Source: Cardiocondyla obscurior (taxonomy: Eukaryota > Arthropoda > Insecta > Hymenoptera > Formicidae). From it: a DNA stretch of 64,000 bases. This document shows positions 32,114 to 41,824 of this stretch, piece by piece. The translations under genes and the position numbers were made by a program. The number at the start of each line of letters is the position of its first letter. Within the stretch, counting starts at the first letter, position 1. The notes under the pieces were generated by a model, which ran no database searches, was not told the origin of the DNA, and worked only from the letters and a program-made list of their open reading frames with translations. The stretch covers positions 2,042,501 through 2,106,500 of the forward strand of contig NC_091889.1 of assembly GCF_019399895.1 (NCBI RefSeq). The letters are read 5' to 3'.

Positions 32114-33153
32114 TGGTAGAATCAGTCGATCTCCAAATATTTTTCAACATAAATTTTATTAATAATACAATTATTTAACAATATTTGATTTTTGTAATTC
32201 TCTAAGCGGCGCCCTTTTGGCTGGGCGCCTTTTCAAAATGCCGAAGACTTTAGTCTTGTCGGCGTTCTCGGTAGCTAAGATGAGGCTTTGTTAGTGTGAC
32301 CAGGATCGGTCCCCACTTGTCGTTTCCGGAGTATTTGAGTGGGAAGATCTCTGCTCTTTCTGTCTGCGTTGCTTCGTTGAACTCTGCTCCTTCTGTCTGC
32401 GTTGCTTTGCTGATCTCTGCTCCTTCTGTCTGCGTTGCTTCGTTGATCTCTGCTCCTTCTGTCTGCGTTGCTTTGCTTCTCCTGAAGGTCTCGGTCTGTA
32501 TCCCCGCTTCAGCTTTTGGCGTTTCAGCCTGGACTCCTGCCTCAGCTGTGGTTGTCTTAGCTTGATTTCCGGCCTCGGCTGTAACTGTCTCTGCCTCCTG
32601 TCGAGTCTTCTGGAGCGGGCTATCTATAGGGATGAGTCTCCAGGGGAAGAGTTGTTCTCTTTCGTCTAGACCTCTCTTCGGTAGGATCCTAACTTTCCCT
32701 CGAAAGTCCTCGATACTTAAGATCCTGGGACGGTTCTCCTTCTCGCTCTCCGGGGATGATGGTAAGAAGGCTGGAGTTATTATCCTTTTCGCTCTCTTCC
32801 CTCTCCGTACTCTTTTATAAGAGATCTCGTTCATTGGGTTACAACACTTTTGCCTTGGGTGCTTCCGTTTGTTAGGCGCACACCTCGGCAGGTTAGATCA
32901 CTTTTTGGTCTCTGACCACTTTTACTAGAACGGATCATTAGCAGCCTTGACCGGCCAACTGGTCCGGTATATGACCAGTTGGCTGGCCATTTTTACTGTC
33001 GAGAATTGAATTTGCCTCCAATCCACCTAGCGGCGTGGAAGCAAACTCCCCTCGATGACAGCTCAAGCTGTCATAGTCAATAGGTTATAAAGTTAACCTG
33101 TACTGTAGCAGACGACGCAATATGCTGCGTTCACAAATGCGTCGACCGCTACA
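32114..33153 (-). mobile_element. LTR-like unit C inserted in gypsy 2 RT
   Basis: Minus strand TGTAGCGGTC...GATTCTACCA, 1040 bp, TG...CA ends, lying exactly between the RT codons for ...RTIEEI and HDISGIKIF. An AATAAA (attaataaaattt) lies about 40 bp before the end. An AAAT repeat at both junctions may be a target duplication but is not clean. It carries one ORF (32250-32834). The unit at 5982-6995 is a homologue. Read as a solo LTR that encodes a protein; other non-autonomous elements are possible. Confidence 0.5.
32250..32834 (-). CDS. TQT-array disordered protein (ORF C)
   Basis: A 194-residue intact frame, ATG start at 32834. Residues 7-17 are strongly basic (KRVRRGKRAKR, a possible nuclear signal). 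The middle is Glu/Ala/Thr-rich. Residues 121-163 are a four-unit tandem repeat of 11 residues (KATQTEGAEIN and variants), giving TQT at 123, 134, 145 and 156. A fifth IQTE lies at 112. The C-terminus has YSGNDKWGPILVTL. KxTQT is the canonical recognition motif of dynein light chain LC8 (family knowledge), and tandem arrays at this spacing occur in LC8 hub proteins. Function here is inferred. A TATAAAA box on this strand lies within codons 5-8, so the promoter and start need testing. It is homologous to ORF B by KWGP tail and flanking DNA. Confidence 0.55.
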   Translation of the reverse strand: MNEISYKRVRRGKRAKRIITPAFLPSSPESEKENRPRILSIEDFRGKVRILPKRGLDEREQLFPWRLIPIDSPLQKTRQEAETVTAEAGNQAKTTTAEAGVQAETPKAEAGIQTETFRRSKATQTEGAEINEATQTEGAEISKATQTEGAEFNEATQTERAEIFPLKYSGNDKWGPILVTLTKPHLSYRERRQD

Positions 33154-34141
33154 ATTTCTTCGATTGTTCGTTACCAAATCGCGGGGGCAGAAGCTACACC
33201 GAACATAGGACGCTGTTGTAACCCGATACAACAATAGCTTTAAGTAAGACTTAAGTAAGAATCGAATAATGAAATAATACGGAGTAAGATCTCGCAACAG
33301 ATTTAAAAGAACACTATCTCAGCAACTCATCCAGATGAAAAGATTAAATAAATATAAACCACGAAATAAAGAGTTGCGAGATCTTAATACCGAGAACAGC
33401 AGATTGCATGACCCAGTAACCGAATAACGAAAATGTAATCTGCTGACATTGAAAGAACGACACAGTTAAATACCCGCGGACCGGCAGCGACGGGCAGTTG
33501 CTAATAACCTCACGCGTGTAACGTGAGATCTGTTGCGTGCCGTAATCAACCAGACACCTCGCGGAGACGAGCTCTGCGACAACGTAATAGAAGGGACGTA
33601 AATAAGTGAATCTGCGACCACTGTGTATAAAACAATAAAAGAAAAAAACTTTATTAATCAACCAAACGTTTCCTGACTTGACATAATCCCGTTGGCTCCG
33701 AAGGACGGACTCCGTGCACCGGCTACGGTGCAACAAACGCGTAGGTTTGTACAGTCCGCAATGTGTGGAAAGAGTGAGTAGCTCCTGTTGTTTTTCGTCT
33801 ATACGTAATTGTAAGTACGCTTTCTTTAAATCTATTTTAGAAAATATAGTCATTCCTGACATGCAAGAAAATTGTTCTTCTAATTTGGGCAGAGGATATT
33901 CGTCAATAAGCAAATGCTTATTAAGCGTCACACTGTAATCCCCGCAGATTCGTACTGAGCCATCCTTTTTTAGTGCGGGGACAATTGGAGTGGCCCATTC
34001 GGATGATTTAACTGGTATGAGGATTCCTTTCGCGGTCAATTTATCTAGTTCGATTTTAATTTTTTCTTGCATCTTGAATAGAACTGTTCGATGCTTAATG
34101 AAAACTGGTTTCGCGTTATCTAATAATGTAAATTTACCCAC
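33154..34141 (-). pseudogene. Gypsy 2 RT N-terminal half, split by a solo LTR
   Basis: The segment 33736-34141 reads FTLLDNAKPVFIKHR, ILIPVKSSEWATPIVPALKKDG, RICGDYSVTLNKHL and FSKIDLKKAYLQLRIDE (first catalytic Asp), then STHCGLYKPTR. The solo LTR interrupts it there. On the other side (33154-33213) the reading resumes FGVASAPAIW, then a stop, then RTIEEI before unit C. The catalytic LDD is further on, at about 32070. The Trp-stop change and the insertions make it inactive. Confidence 0.8.
33214..33735 (+). mobile_element. Solo LTR, family X copy 3
   Basis: TGTTGTAACCCGATAC...CTACGGTGCAACA on the + strand, 522 bp. It is flanked by GACGC and AACGC, a 5 bp duplication with one change. It contains a poly(A)-like ataaaacaataaaag near 33630-33645 and sits exactly inside the gypsy RT gene. 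Its termini match the LTRs at 11667-12078 and 13097-13526 in opposite orientation. Confidence 0.75.
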
Positions 34142-34384
34142 GTAAGATTTAATTGCTCCGTTGCGATCTGTAACAATATCGTATTTTTGTAATAAATTTT
34201 TTATTACCGAGTTTTCATTAATTGTATGTATGGATGGCGTGATTATTTCATCATTTCATCATCGGTATTTAAACCATCTATTTCTTTTGTATTTACTAGT
34301 TCGCGGAACCATTTTCTGCCCAAAAGAAATTTACAATGGATTTTAACAATGTATAAATTTAAATTTAAGTTACGATTATCTGAT

Positions 34385-34972
34385 TTAACTCGCACTTGAA
34401 TGTAACCGATTGTATTGATCTTTATTGATCGGATCTTTATTGAAAGATTGTAATCTTACATTCGGTGGAAAAACTCGATGTGACGGGAAGAGTTTCTTCG
34501 CGTCTTCCACACTAATAAGACTCACTGCGGCTCCCGTGTCCACTTCGAAAATCATCTGATGTTGCTCGACCAGAAGCGGCATGATGAATTTGCTCCTGAC
34601 GTTGGCGGTGTCGATGGTGCAGATTTCCTGGATGGTGTTGGCCGCTTCTTTCCTCTTCCTGAAGCACACCCGCGCCAGATGCCCTTTTTTCTGGCAGAAG
34701 CTGCATTCCACATTTTTGTGAAACGTACACTCGTTTGCATAATGCTCTTTCCCGCACCAAAAACACTTAATATTTTTGGATAATGACGACGAACTCTCGT
34801 ACTTCCGGTCCGGTTTCGGGTGCGTGGGACTTCTGAAATTTTTCTTGTAGTTAACGAATGAAGATTTCACGTACCGTTTTTGTTGGCCTTTCTTCTGCGA
34901 ATTTTCCTTGTACCGATTAGTTTCCGTATTTACGTATTGTATATTTTCTGCTATTTGAGAGAGGTTGCGCAA
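34385..34972 (-). pseudogene. Gypsy 2 nucleocapsid zinc knuckles and protease
   Basis: Basic N-terminal region, then two zinc motifs: CFWCGKEHYANEC and CSFCQKKGHLARVC (CX2CX4HX4C in the second). The protease motif EVDTGAAVSLIS follows near residue 155. The 195-residue block is open but shifts frame after about residue 185, before the protease flap and the ILG motif are seen. The knuckles bind RNA; the protease matures the particle. Confidence 0.8.
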
Positions 34973-35333
34973 TTACGTAGTACTGCTTTCAGCTAGTTCC
35001 ATGGTAATGGCCGTAGAAATTGCGGAATCGAAAGTCAGATTTTTGGTTTCCAGGAGTCTCGCCTGAATATTTGGATTACGGAGGCCGGCTATCACCTGCG
35101 TACGTAAGGCTGTCTTCAAATAAGCACCGAAGTTGCACTTGGCACTTAGTTTATGTAAATCGTTGACGAAGTCGCGCACTGACTCGTTCTCCTGTTGCTT
35201 TCTTTTATGAAAAACAAAAATTTCTGCTGCTTCGAGCGGTTCCGGCTCCAGTATTGCCTTCAATTTGTCAATTAAAGTAGCCCAAAGAGCGGTGTAGGGG
35301 TTTGTATTATCCATGGTACTCTCCAGCTTGGTG
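34973..35333 (-). pseudogene. Gypsy 2 Gag, C-terminal part
   Basis: Reads YTALWATLIDKLKAILEPEP, then VFHKRKQQENESVRDFVNDL and a capsid-like helical region ending SAISTAITMELAESS. It begins directly at the TA where the inner mariner inserted. The N-terminal part of the same protein lies on the other side, at 37592-37888. It is followed immediately by the nucleocapsid region. Confidence 0.75.
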
Positions 35334-35868
35334 TACAGAGTGTTAACGCGACATACACATCATTATGACGGGTTGCCTATCGATTCGCGGACAGGGGCGC
35401 GCTACCGATTTACCGACATGGTTCAAAAGGCTGATCTATCTGTCTGGCGGGAAGTGAGGAAAGGGAGATTGGGTTTCGACCAATAATAATAAATGAGGAT
35501 AATTATAATAATTTTAGAAAAATAACATATATTTACAACTATTATAATAAATGTTCAAAATGTCCACCATTTTCTTCTAAACATAATGCAACTCGACGTA
35601 TAAAATTTTCTCTTACTCGTCTCAACATGCGAGAAGAGATTTTGTTACACACGTTTTGTATTTTAGTTTTTAAAACTTTGACATTTTTTTCCAAGCTTAA
35701 AGTTATAAGCATAGAGCATTCGTTATATCTAAATTATGTTATCTCTCGCTTCTGTCTTTCTCGTTCGTCTTTTGTTTAAAAAAGTTAATGTCGAAAAAAA
35801 GTGTGCATGTCATACGTCTCGAAAAGATACACGGTCGATCTCGCTATCCTTTGAATTGAAAAATTAAA

Positions 35869-37383
35869 ATGGATACACATTATTCATATGAAGAATTGAC
35901 GGATATGATTCTCATTTATGGTGAGTGTCGACAAAACCAAAGGCAAGCAGTTGCACTTTACGCTGAGAGATTTCCAAACAGACGTTGTGTGGACCATGGA
36001 TTTTTTCACCGCCTCTGCGATAGATTGAAAAACAATGGCCAATTTTACAAATCGCGTAGGCCCATTCATGTTTCGCAGAGACCACAAAATGTAATTGATG
36101 CCGTTCAACAGGCTCTTGAAGAAAATCCTCACACGAGCACAACAGCAATTGCCAAAGATTTGCATATGTCTCATGTTGCCGTACACAAAACAATAAAAAA
36201 CTCTTTACATTGGCATCCGTTTAAACTAAATACAACACAAAAACTTACACCCGGAGATATGCAACAAAGAATAAGCTTTTGTGACTGGATTATTGATCAT
36301 GTAAGTTTATTAAAAAAATTATTTTCTGTTTTGTTGTTGCAATATACTTAACGTTATTATTATTGTTTATTATTTTCCATAGAACATTAAACTTGCCAAA
36401 AATGTTATTAAGATATCTTTTAGATTGTTAACATTTTAAATTTATAATTGGCAGGTAAATTTTAATGATGCCGGAAATGATCCGTTTTTAAAAAATATTT
36501 TATGGACTGATGAAGCTATTTTTGGAAGTAATGGGTGCATAAACAGTGACAGAGATTTGGGTTATAGAATACGCACTGGACACTAGTTTTGCTATGAAAC
36601 TTAGTATTTAAAGTTGAATGATATTTTATAAAGATGTGATGCTTGTACATTTACACAAGAGAAAGTCTTACAGGCACCGTGTAGCGAACAACCAAAAAGA
36701 ACCAAAAGTATATAAGTATAAGAACGGAAAACAAAAATAAATTACACTAGTGGCGCTATAAGCGTGCTTTCTTTGTAACTAATCTAGGGATCTTTTCGAT
36801 ATTTTTCAGATTTCTCACAAACAGACATAATGAACACCATTATGCAGAACAGAATCCACATTGCATAAAGCAAATAAATATTCAAGGAAGGTGGATTTTG
36901 AATGTATGGTTTGGAATAATAGGGGATCACATCATTGGCCCTGAATTTATTCAAGAAAGGGTAAACGCCGAATATTATTCTAACTTTCTTCTTAATCGGC
37001 TCAATGAGCTTTTGGAAAATGTACCATTGGCACACAGAGCAAGAATGATATTCCAACAAGATGGACATCCCGCTCATACATCACATGTAGTACGACATAT
37101 TTTAAATCAAAAATTTCCGAATAAATGGATTGGACTTCATGGTCCTCAAGTGTGGCCACCACGCTCTCCTAATCTCACGCCACTTGATTTTTTTGCGTGG
37201 GGCTTCTTAAAAAATAAAATTTATGAAAATAATCCAGAAAATATCGAAGATTTAAAAACTAAAATACGAAACGCGTGTAACAAAATCTCTTCTCGCATGT
37301 TGAGACGAGTAAGAGAAAATTTTATACGTCGAGTTGCATTATGTTTAGAAGAAAATAGTGGACATTTTGAACATTTATTATAA
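35869..37383 (+). pseudogene. Inner mariner transposase, two exons plus insertion
   Basis: Exon 1 (35869-36300) encodes MDTHYSYEELTDMILIYGEC and a bipartite DNA-binding domain with NPHTSTTAIAKDLHMSHVAV. A canonical intron (GTAAGT at 36301, gcag at 36451-36454, 154 bp) separates it from exon 2. Exon 2 has ILWTDEAIFGSNG (first Asp). A 274 bp insertion at 36545-36818 interrupts it here. It resumes GRWILNVWFGIIGDHIIG, FQQDGHPAHTSHVV (second Asp), SPNLTPLDFFAWG (third Asp) and ends GHFEHLL. Apart from the insertion and its stop, reading is continuous. Family role: cut-and-paste transposition at TA. Confidence 0.8.
36545..36818. mobile_element. 274 bp insertion in the inner transposase
   Basis: The ends AGTGACAGAGATTT and inverted GTGAGAAATCTGAAA are imperfect inverted repeats. 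AAAC flanks both sides (36541-36544 and 36819-36822). Removing it would rejoin the transposase frame at the Asn-Arg junction (ATAAAC/AGACAT). The MITE family is unknown. Confidence 0.6.
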
Positions 37384-37591
37384 TAGTTGTAAATATATGT
37401 TATTTTTCTAAAATTATTATAATTATCCTCATTTATTATTATTGGCCGAAACCCAATCTCCCTTTCCTCACTTCCCGCCAGACAGATAGATCAGCCTTTT
37501 GAACCATGTCGGTAAATCGGTAGCGCGCCCCTGTCTGCGAATCGATAGGCAACCCGTCATAATGATGTGTATGTCACGTTAACACCCTGTA

Positions 37592-37949
37592 TGTATCCAT
37601 ACCAATGTATTGTAATAAGTAAGTTTATTTCTTTGTTTCTGTGGTAATGCTAAATGCCTCGAAGACCTCTTGTAGTCGCTGTAACCACGTAGTCCACCGG
37701 TGTTTAGTGGCATCAAAAATTTTAATTTTAAACAAGCCTGGAATCTCCGTCATATTGGGAAGATCGATAATTTCCATAGACTCCGTACTCGTACCTGCTC
37801 CAGTCGTAACGTATGGTGGTAAAGGTGAAGTCTGCGGATCAAGCTTTACGTCCACTTTTTGTTCTTTGTCTTTACTATCTTTCCACATTAATTACAAAAA
37901 GCATCACACCAAAAAGAAAAATGTACCATCCCATCCTCGTCGCCAGTGT
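37592..37949 (-). pseudogene. Gypsy 2 Gag N-terminus and primer-binding region
   Basis: The ATG at 37888 begins an 87-residue frame. It has a Lys-rich start, then PYVTTGAGTSTESMEIIDLP, then the matrix/capsid entry phrase FKIKIFDATKHRWTTWLQRL. A stop (TAA) occurs after TETKK, and the homologous reading continues to the inner mariner TA. Upstream on the minus strand, ACACTGGCGACGAGGATGGG (about 37928-37948) is the usual gypsy-type primer-binding region next to the LTR end. Confidence 0.7.
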
Positions 37950-38183
37950 TGTAATTGACGGAAAATATGGGCTTAGAGCATGCATTAATGCAGAAGGAGG
38001 TCATTTCGAATACCTTATATAATTTTTAGATCCATACACACGTGCGCGTGCGCGCGACTTAAGACTGGCGATAACTTGGAAACAACGCCTTTTTGTACCG
38101 ATGGTTATATTAACTTTTTTTCTTGTTTTTGGTTCTTCATTCATCTCCCGAGCGATTGACCTTAACTTACGGAACATCCTGTA

Positions 38184-39628
38184 TAGTGTCAGGAAATTGA
38201 GTTCACGATTTAATAAAAAATAGTTTCTTTACGTAATAAACATTGTTTTATATTTGACCACGTAAAATTATATACAAATTATTTATTATTTATAATTTTT
38301 TATAAAGCATCTAAAAAGCGCTGTGCAAAAGTTTGGCGACAATAAAACAGTGACGCGGTGAATCAAAGAAATCTTCTGAAGTTTTTGCAAACATGCTACG
38401 CAATTTGCACGGCAGGTAAATTTAAAGAAGAAAACTTTCTCGATCGGCGGTGCATTCGTTAATCAATTTAAAGACATTAGAACAAACCGCCAATAAACGA
38501 TAAAGTGTTTTCAGTGGAAATAAAGATTTCAGGATGGAAGCCATATTGACAGCGTTATGCCGACGTTTCGCAAACATTGGAGTTCGCATCATCAGGGCAG
38601 AAGCTTTGATGCTAAGTTTAGTTGTTAATAAATGGTCTTTATATACCTTTTTATCTTTTCCCCCATGGTAAGGAAGGTGTGGGACAAGTGTGTGTTGTCG
38701 ACGAATTAATTTTTTTTGATTGATTAGCAAATTAATTTAAAAAATGTTTGCAAAACTTCGGCATAACGCTGGCTTTCAACGCGACTTCCATCTAAAACTT
38801 TTCCTTTCTACCAAAAGTCAGTGGCCACTAAACTCTAAAAACTAGATTACGTGGTATGTTTTGAGAGTAACTGTTTTTGTTCAACGTCGGTTAAAAATGA
38901 TAATTACTTGTGGCGAGATGTGCGCGACGGTACGCAAAGCGTGAACACGCGCGGCACGCGTGAACGCCGATTTCGCTCTGAATAGAGCGTCACGCGGTAC
39001 GGGAATGGGAAGGAACGCACGATAGAGTTATAATTAACACAATAGTTAACTCAAAAAATTAAACACTGACTTTATTTCCATGAATTGATCTTCGCTGGCG
39101 TGAACAGAGTTTACATAAAAGAAAAGAAAAAAAAAAAAGATAAGCGCAACGGAAATCTTGAGTCACCCGTGGAGGCTGCAAGAGACGGTCCGGCGGAAAT
39201 TTTGCGAAGCGTCCTAGTTGGAGGCCTTCGCGAACGGAGATGTTGCGCGCGACGGAATTTCGCGAAGCAGCTCGGTGATCGCGGTCGCGATCCGTTACGC
39301 CAACGAAAGAAAAAACAATACACTGCACACTCGGCTTTATAATACTTTGGATGACGACGGCTTGAGCGGGCTTCGCGGGCAAACTCAAGCGCCGGAGGCG
39401 CGACGATAAGAGCCTTTTTCGCGACGAGATCGGTACGAAATTTTGCGCGATGTTGTGGCCCCGATAATGCGTGAACGACTGGTCTTTCGGCAAGCTAGAT
39501 CAGCCAGGCTCAACCTAAACAGAATTTGCCAGAAAAACGCCAGGCCGTTTATTTGTCTCCTTCGCGATCGAGCGACAATCTTCACGCGTCGAATGCATGA
39601 TCCGTTTATGCTCGATCGCGAAGGAAAC
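38184..39628. other. No gene recognised; inverted repeat and GC-rich tract
   Basis: 38184-38900 is AT-rich and contains an inverted repeat (arms 38550-38578 and 38743-38771, cagcgttatgccg...). From about 38900 to 39628 the base composition shifts to GC-rich with many cgcg words. The part close to the hAT insertion probably belongs with 50613-51550 on the other side. No lipase exon 3 was found here. Confidence 0.45.
39558..39625. repeat. 16 bp inverted repeat beside hAT insertion
   Basis: tccttcgcgatcgagc (39558-39573) and its exact reverse complement (39610-39625) are separated by 36 bp. They lie 4 bp outside the hAT target duplication. Confidence 0.85.
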
Positions 39629-39828
39629 ACCTGACGCAGTGTTGATAGACGAGACGCGTTTTCTCGCGCATGCGCGGCGAATAGGACCTCAATCGAATAT
39701 GCGTTAATGTGAAAGAGAAACCCTCAGGCGCCCGTACATATATAATTTTACTAAAAGTTATCAAATTTTTTAAATTATATGTTTAAATATATTTTCTTAC
39801 TATTAATAATAAAATAAAAACTTATATA

Positions 39829-40202
39829 CAGGGTGTCCCAGATCAGTGGACGATGCCAAAAATGATAGGTAGATTTAATCGAATTAAAACAAAAAGTCCT
39901 GTACCATTTAGAAAAATTCTCAATAGTTTTCAAGAAAAAAATTAATTTATGTACGCGTAAGAACGACGAGGAAGCGTGGGCTGAGTGAGCGCGACAGACG
40001 ACGGTGCCATTTCTAGTCATTCGCCTGTCGCGCTCACTCACGCGCAGCTTTCTTGTCTCTCTTACGCTTATACATTTTATATATTTTAATTTTTTTCTCG
40101 AAAACTATTGAGAATTTTTCAAAATGGTAAAGGACTTTTCGTTTTAATTCAATTAAATCTACCTATCATTTACGGCATCGTCTACTGATCTGGGACACCC
40201 TG
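39829..40202. mobile_element. Palindromic MITE inside the hAT element
   Basis: CAGGGTGTCCCAGATCAGTG at the left and its inverse at the right. The internal arms are also inverted (gcgtaagaacgacgaggaagc against gctttcttgtctctcttacgc), centre about 40015. A TA flanks the left end; the right flank is ca, probably mutated. 374 bp, non-coding. Confidence 0.8.
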
Positions 40203-40820
40203 CATAACAAAAAATCTGAAAAATAAAGAAGGAAAGGAGAAATAAAATATATGTTTAAAATAAAAAATATATATAATATATTTGGCGGAATCTCATACAG
40301 AATACCAACATTTGTTGCAAGGATAAGGAAAACCGCCAAAAACTTTACCAGTATTTATAAAATAAAATCTGTTTATATAATTAACAAGTAATTAAATTAA
40401 TTTTAATGTTTAATAAAAATAAAATTATAATTAAATATTAAACATAAACAAAAAAGTATTTCTTAAATTATAAATAAAAAATATAAAATAAAAGTATTTA
40501 TTCATTAATCTAAAAAATAAAATTTTGAAAATATTATTAATCAATAAATATAATATGCAAATAAATAAACCATTATAATTTAATAAATGACTAATAACGA
40601 CTAGAATAGTGAATATTACGGCTAGATGTGTGACTTTACGCAAAAAAAAATAGAAATTAAAGCCAAATGTGTAAATGTGCAAAAATTACAATTTTACGCA
40701 AAATAAAAACAAAAATTAAAGCAAAATTATTCTGCCTCATCAGATGTGCATTGATCAGAATATAAATTTTGTGCATTATGCAGTTCTAAATGCCTACTAT
40801 CAATTTCAAAATTTACGCAA

Positions 40821-41346
40821 TTAGTACCTTCCGCCTGAAAACTTGAACGAACGACACAAAGAGCGGAAAGTATCATTTGCTAACCGATTTCGTTTTTTAC
40901 TTTTAATATCGTTAACCATAAAAAAAATTTGTTCGGCCTCAGCATTAGAATGAGGAAAAGAAAGAACTACTTCTACTATCTGCTTTAAATTTGAAAAAAT
41001 TTTTTCCTCGTTGAAATCTGAACGTACTAATATTTTATTCCACATTATATCTAATTCTAAAGATTCTAATTCTCGTTTCTCTTCGATATCAAAAATGGAA
41101 GGTAGAATTCTCCATTCAAAAGCTAATTTTGTTACATCAATATTATTTACTAACGCGGCAATATTTGACAAATCTTTAATTTTTATTCTACCTTCATCGT
41201 ATAGAGCAATTTTAGGGTTTAAAAAAGTTAAAGATTGAAAAATGGAATTTTTATACGGCAACCGTTTCAGCATTTCAAGAACTGAAATTCTATAAAAATT
41301 CAAACAATTACATCTAATTTTTACTCTAAATTTATAATGTAATAAC
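40821..41346 (-). pseudogene. hAT transposase, C-terminal part
   Basis: Starting from the LINE junction: LLHYKFRVKIRCNCLNFYRI, then KLAFEWRILPSIFDIEEKREL. The conserved hAT dimerisation motif VVLSFPHSNAEAEQIFF...NDIKSKKRNRLANDTF follows. It ends at 40821. No stop lies within this part. It is the same protein as 48701-50125. Confidence 0.8.
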
Positions 41347-41824
41347 TTTTTTTTTTTTTTTTGTAGCAAGGGAATGCTTTTACGCATACCCTTTCCCCTG
41401 AGAAAAGGAGAGAGTTATGTCGGGCTCGGGTCTTACACCGCGAAGGTGCCCACTACCGACTAAACCCCCACTTCAGCCCGCATATGGTGCCGTTGACTGT
41501 TGGGGAGGTTGAGGAATTACGAGCGTATGCATCTCAACCTCCCCGGCACCGACCCACGCGATGACTTGGGTGGGTACCCCGCGCTGCCGTCCCATTAGAC
41601 TAAAAGCGGCAGAACTCGCTTTATGTTGCGAGCCGGCTTCTCTAATTAGTCGCATTTGGTTTGCGACATACTACACAAGGAGGGCGGGATTGGGAGAGGC
41701 TCCCCAGCCTCTTAAATTTTCCAGCCCCGCTCTTTATGAGGTGAGAGAGCGACGCCCTCCCACTAAGTTAATTTAATTTAACTCAGCGGGGGGGAGGGAA
41801 GCAGACTCATCCCCCGCCTTACTG

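Larger units (their letters stand above)
35336..37589 (+). mobile_element. Inner mariner-type element with ~350 bp TIRs
   Basis: Flanked by TA (35334-35335 and 37590-37591). The TIRs begin CAGAGTGTTAACG and CAGGGTGTTAACG and stay similar for about 350 bp (35336-35690 against 37245-37589). The right TIR includes the last ~45 transposase codons, so the left TIR carries an inverted copy of that coding end. It is inserted in the gag gene of gypsy 2. Close to intact except for a 274 bp insertion. Confidence 0.9.
29646..37971 (-). mobile_element. Ty3/gypsy retrotransposon 2, heavily nested
   Basis: Minus-strand order: primer-binding region (about 37925-37949), gag (split by a mariner), zinc knuckles and protease, RT (split by a solo LTR and by LTR-like unit C), RNase H, integrase, 3' LTR (29646-29974). 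It inserted into the outer mariner transposase. The 5' LTR is reduced to about its last 22 bp (37950-37971), identical but for two bases to the corresponding end of the 3' LTR (29646-29666). The remainder of the 5' LTR and some mariner sequence were lost in a later deletion. Confidence 0.85.
27881..38181 (+). mobile_element. Outer mariner-type element (10.3 kb with inserts)
   Basis: The ends CAGGGTGTTCCGTAAGT and its inverse are flanked by TA (27879-27880 and 38182-38183). TIR similarity extends about 150 bp inward, to the (CG)n or (GT)n-rich stretch. The transposase, on the + strand, is split into 28390-28487, 29215-29645 and 37972-38022 by a palindromic MITE and a gypsy element. Without inserts it would be about 1.2-1.3 kb. 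Confidence 0.8.

Noticed and set aside
38422..38730. 102-codon minus-strand frame
   Set aside because: It spans one arm of the local inverted repeat, and no conserved motif is seen. Not supported as a gene.
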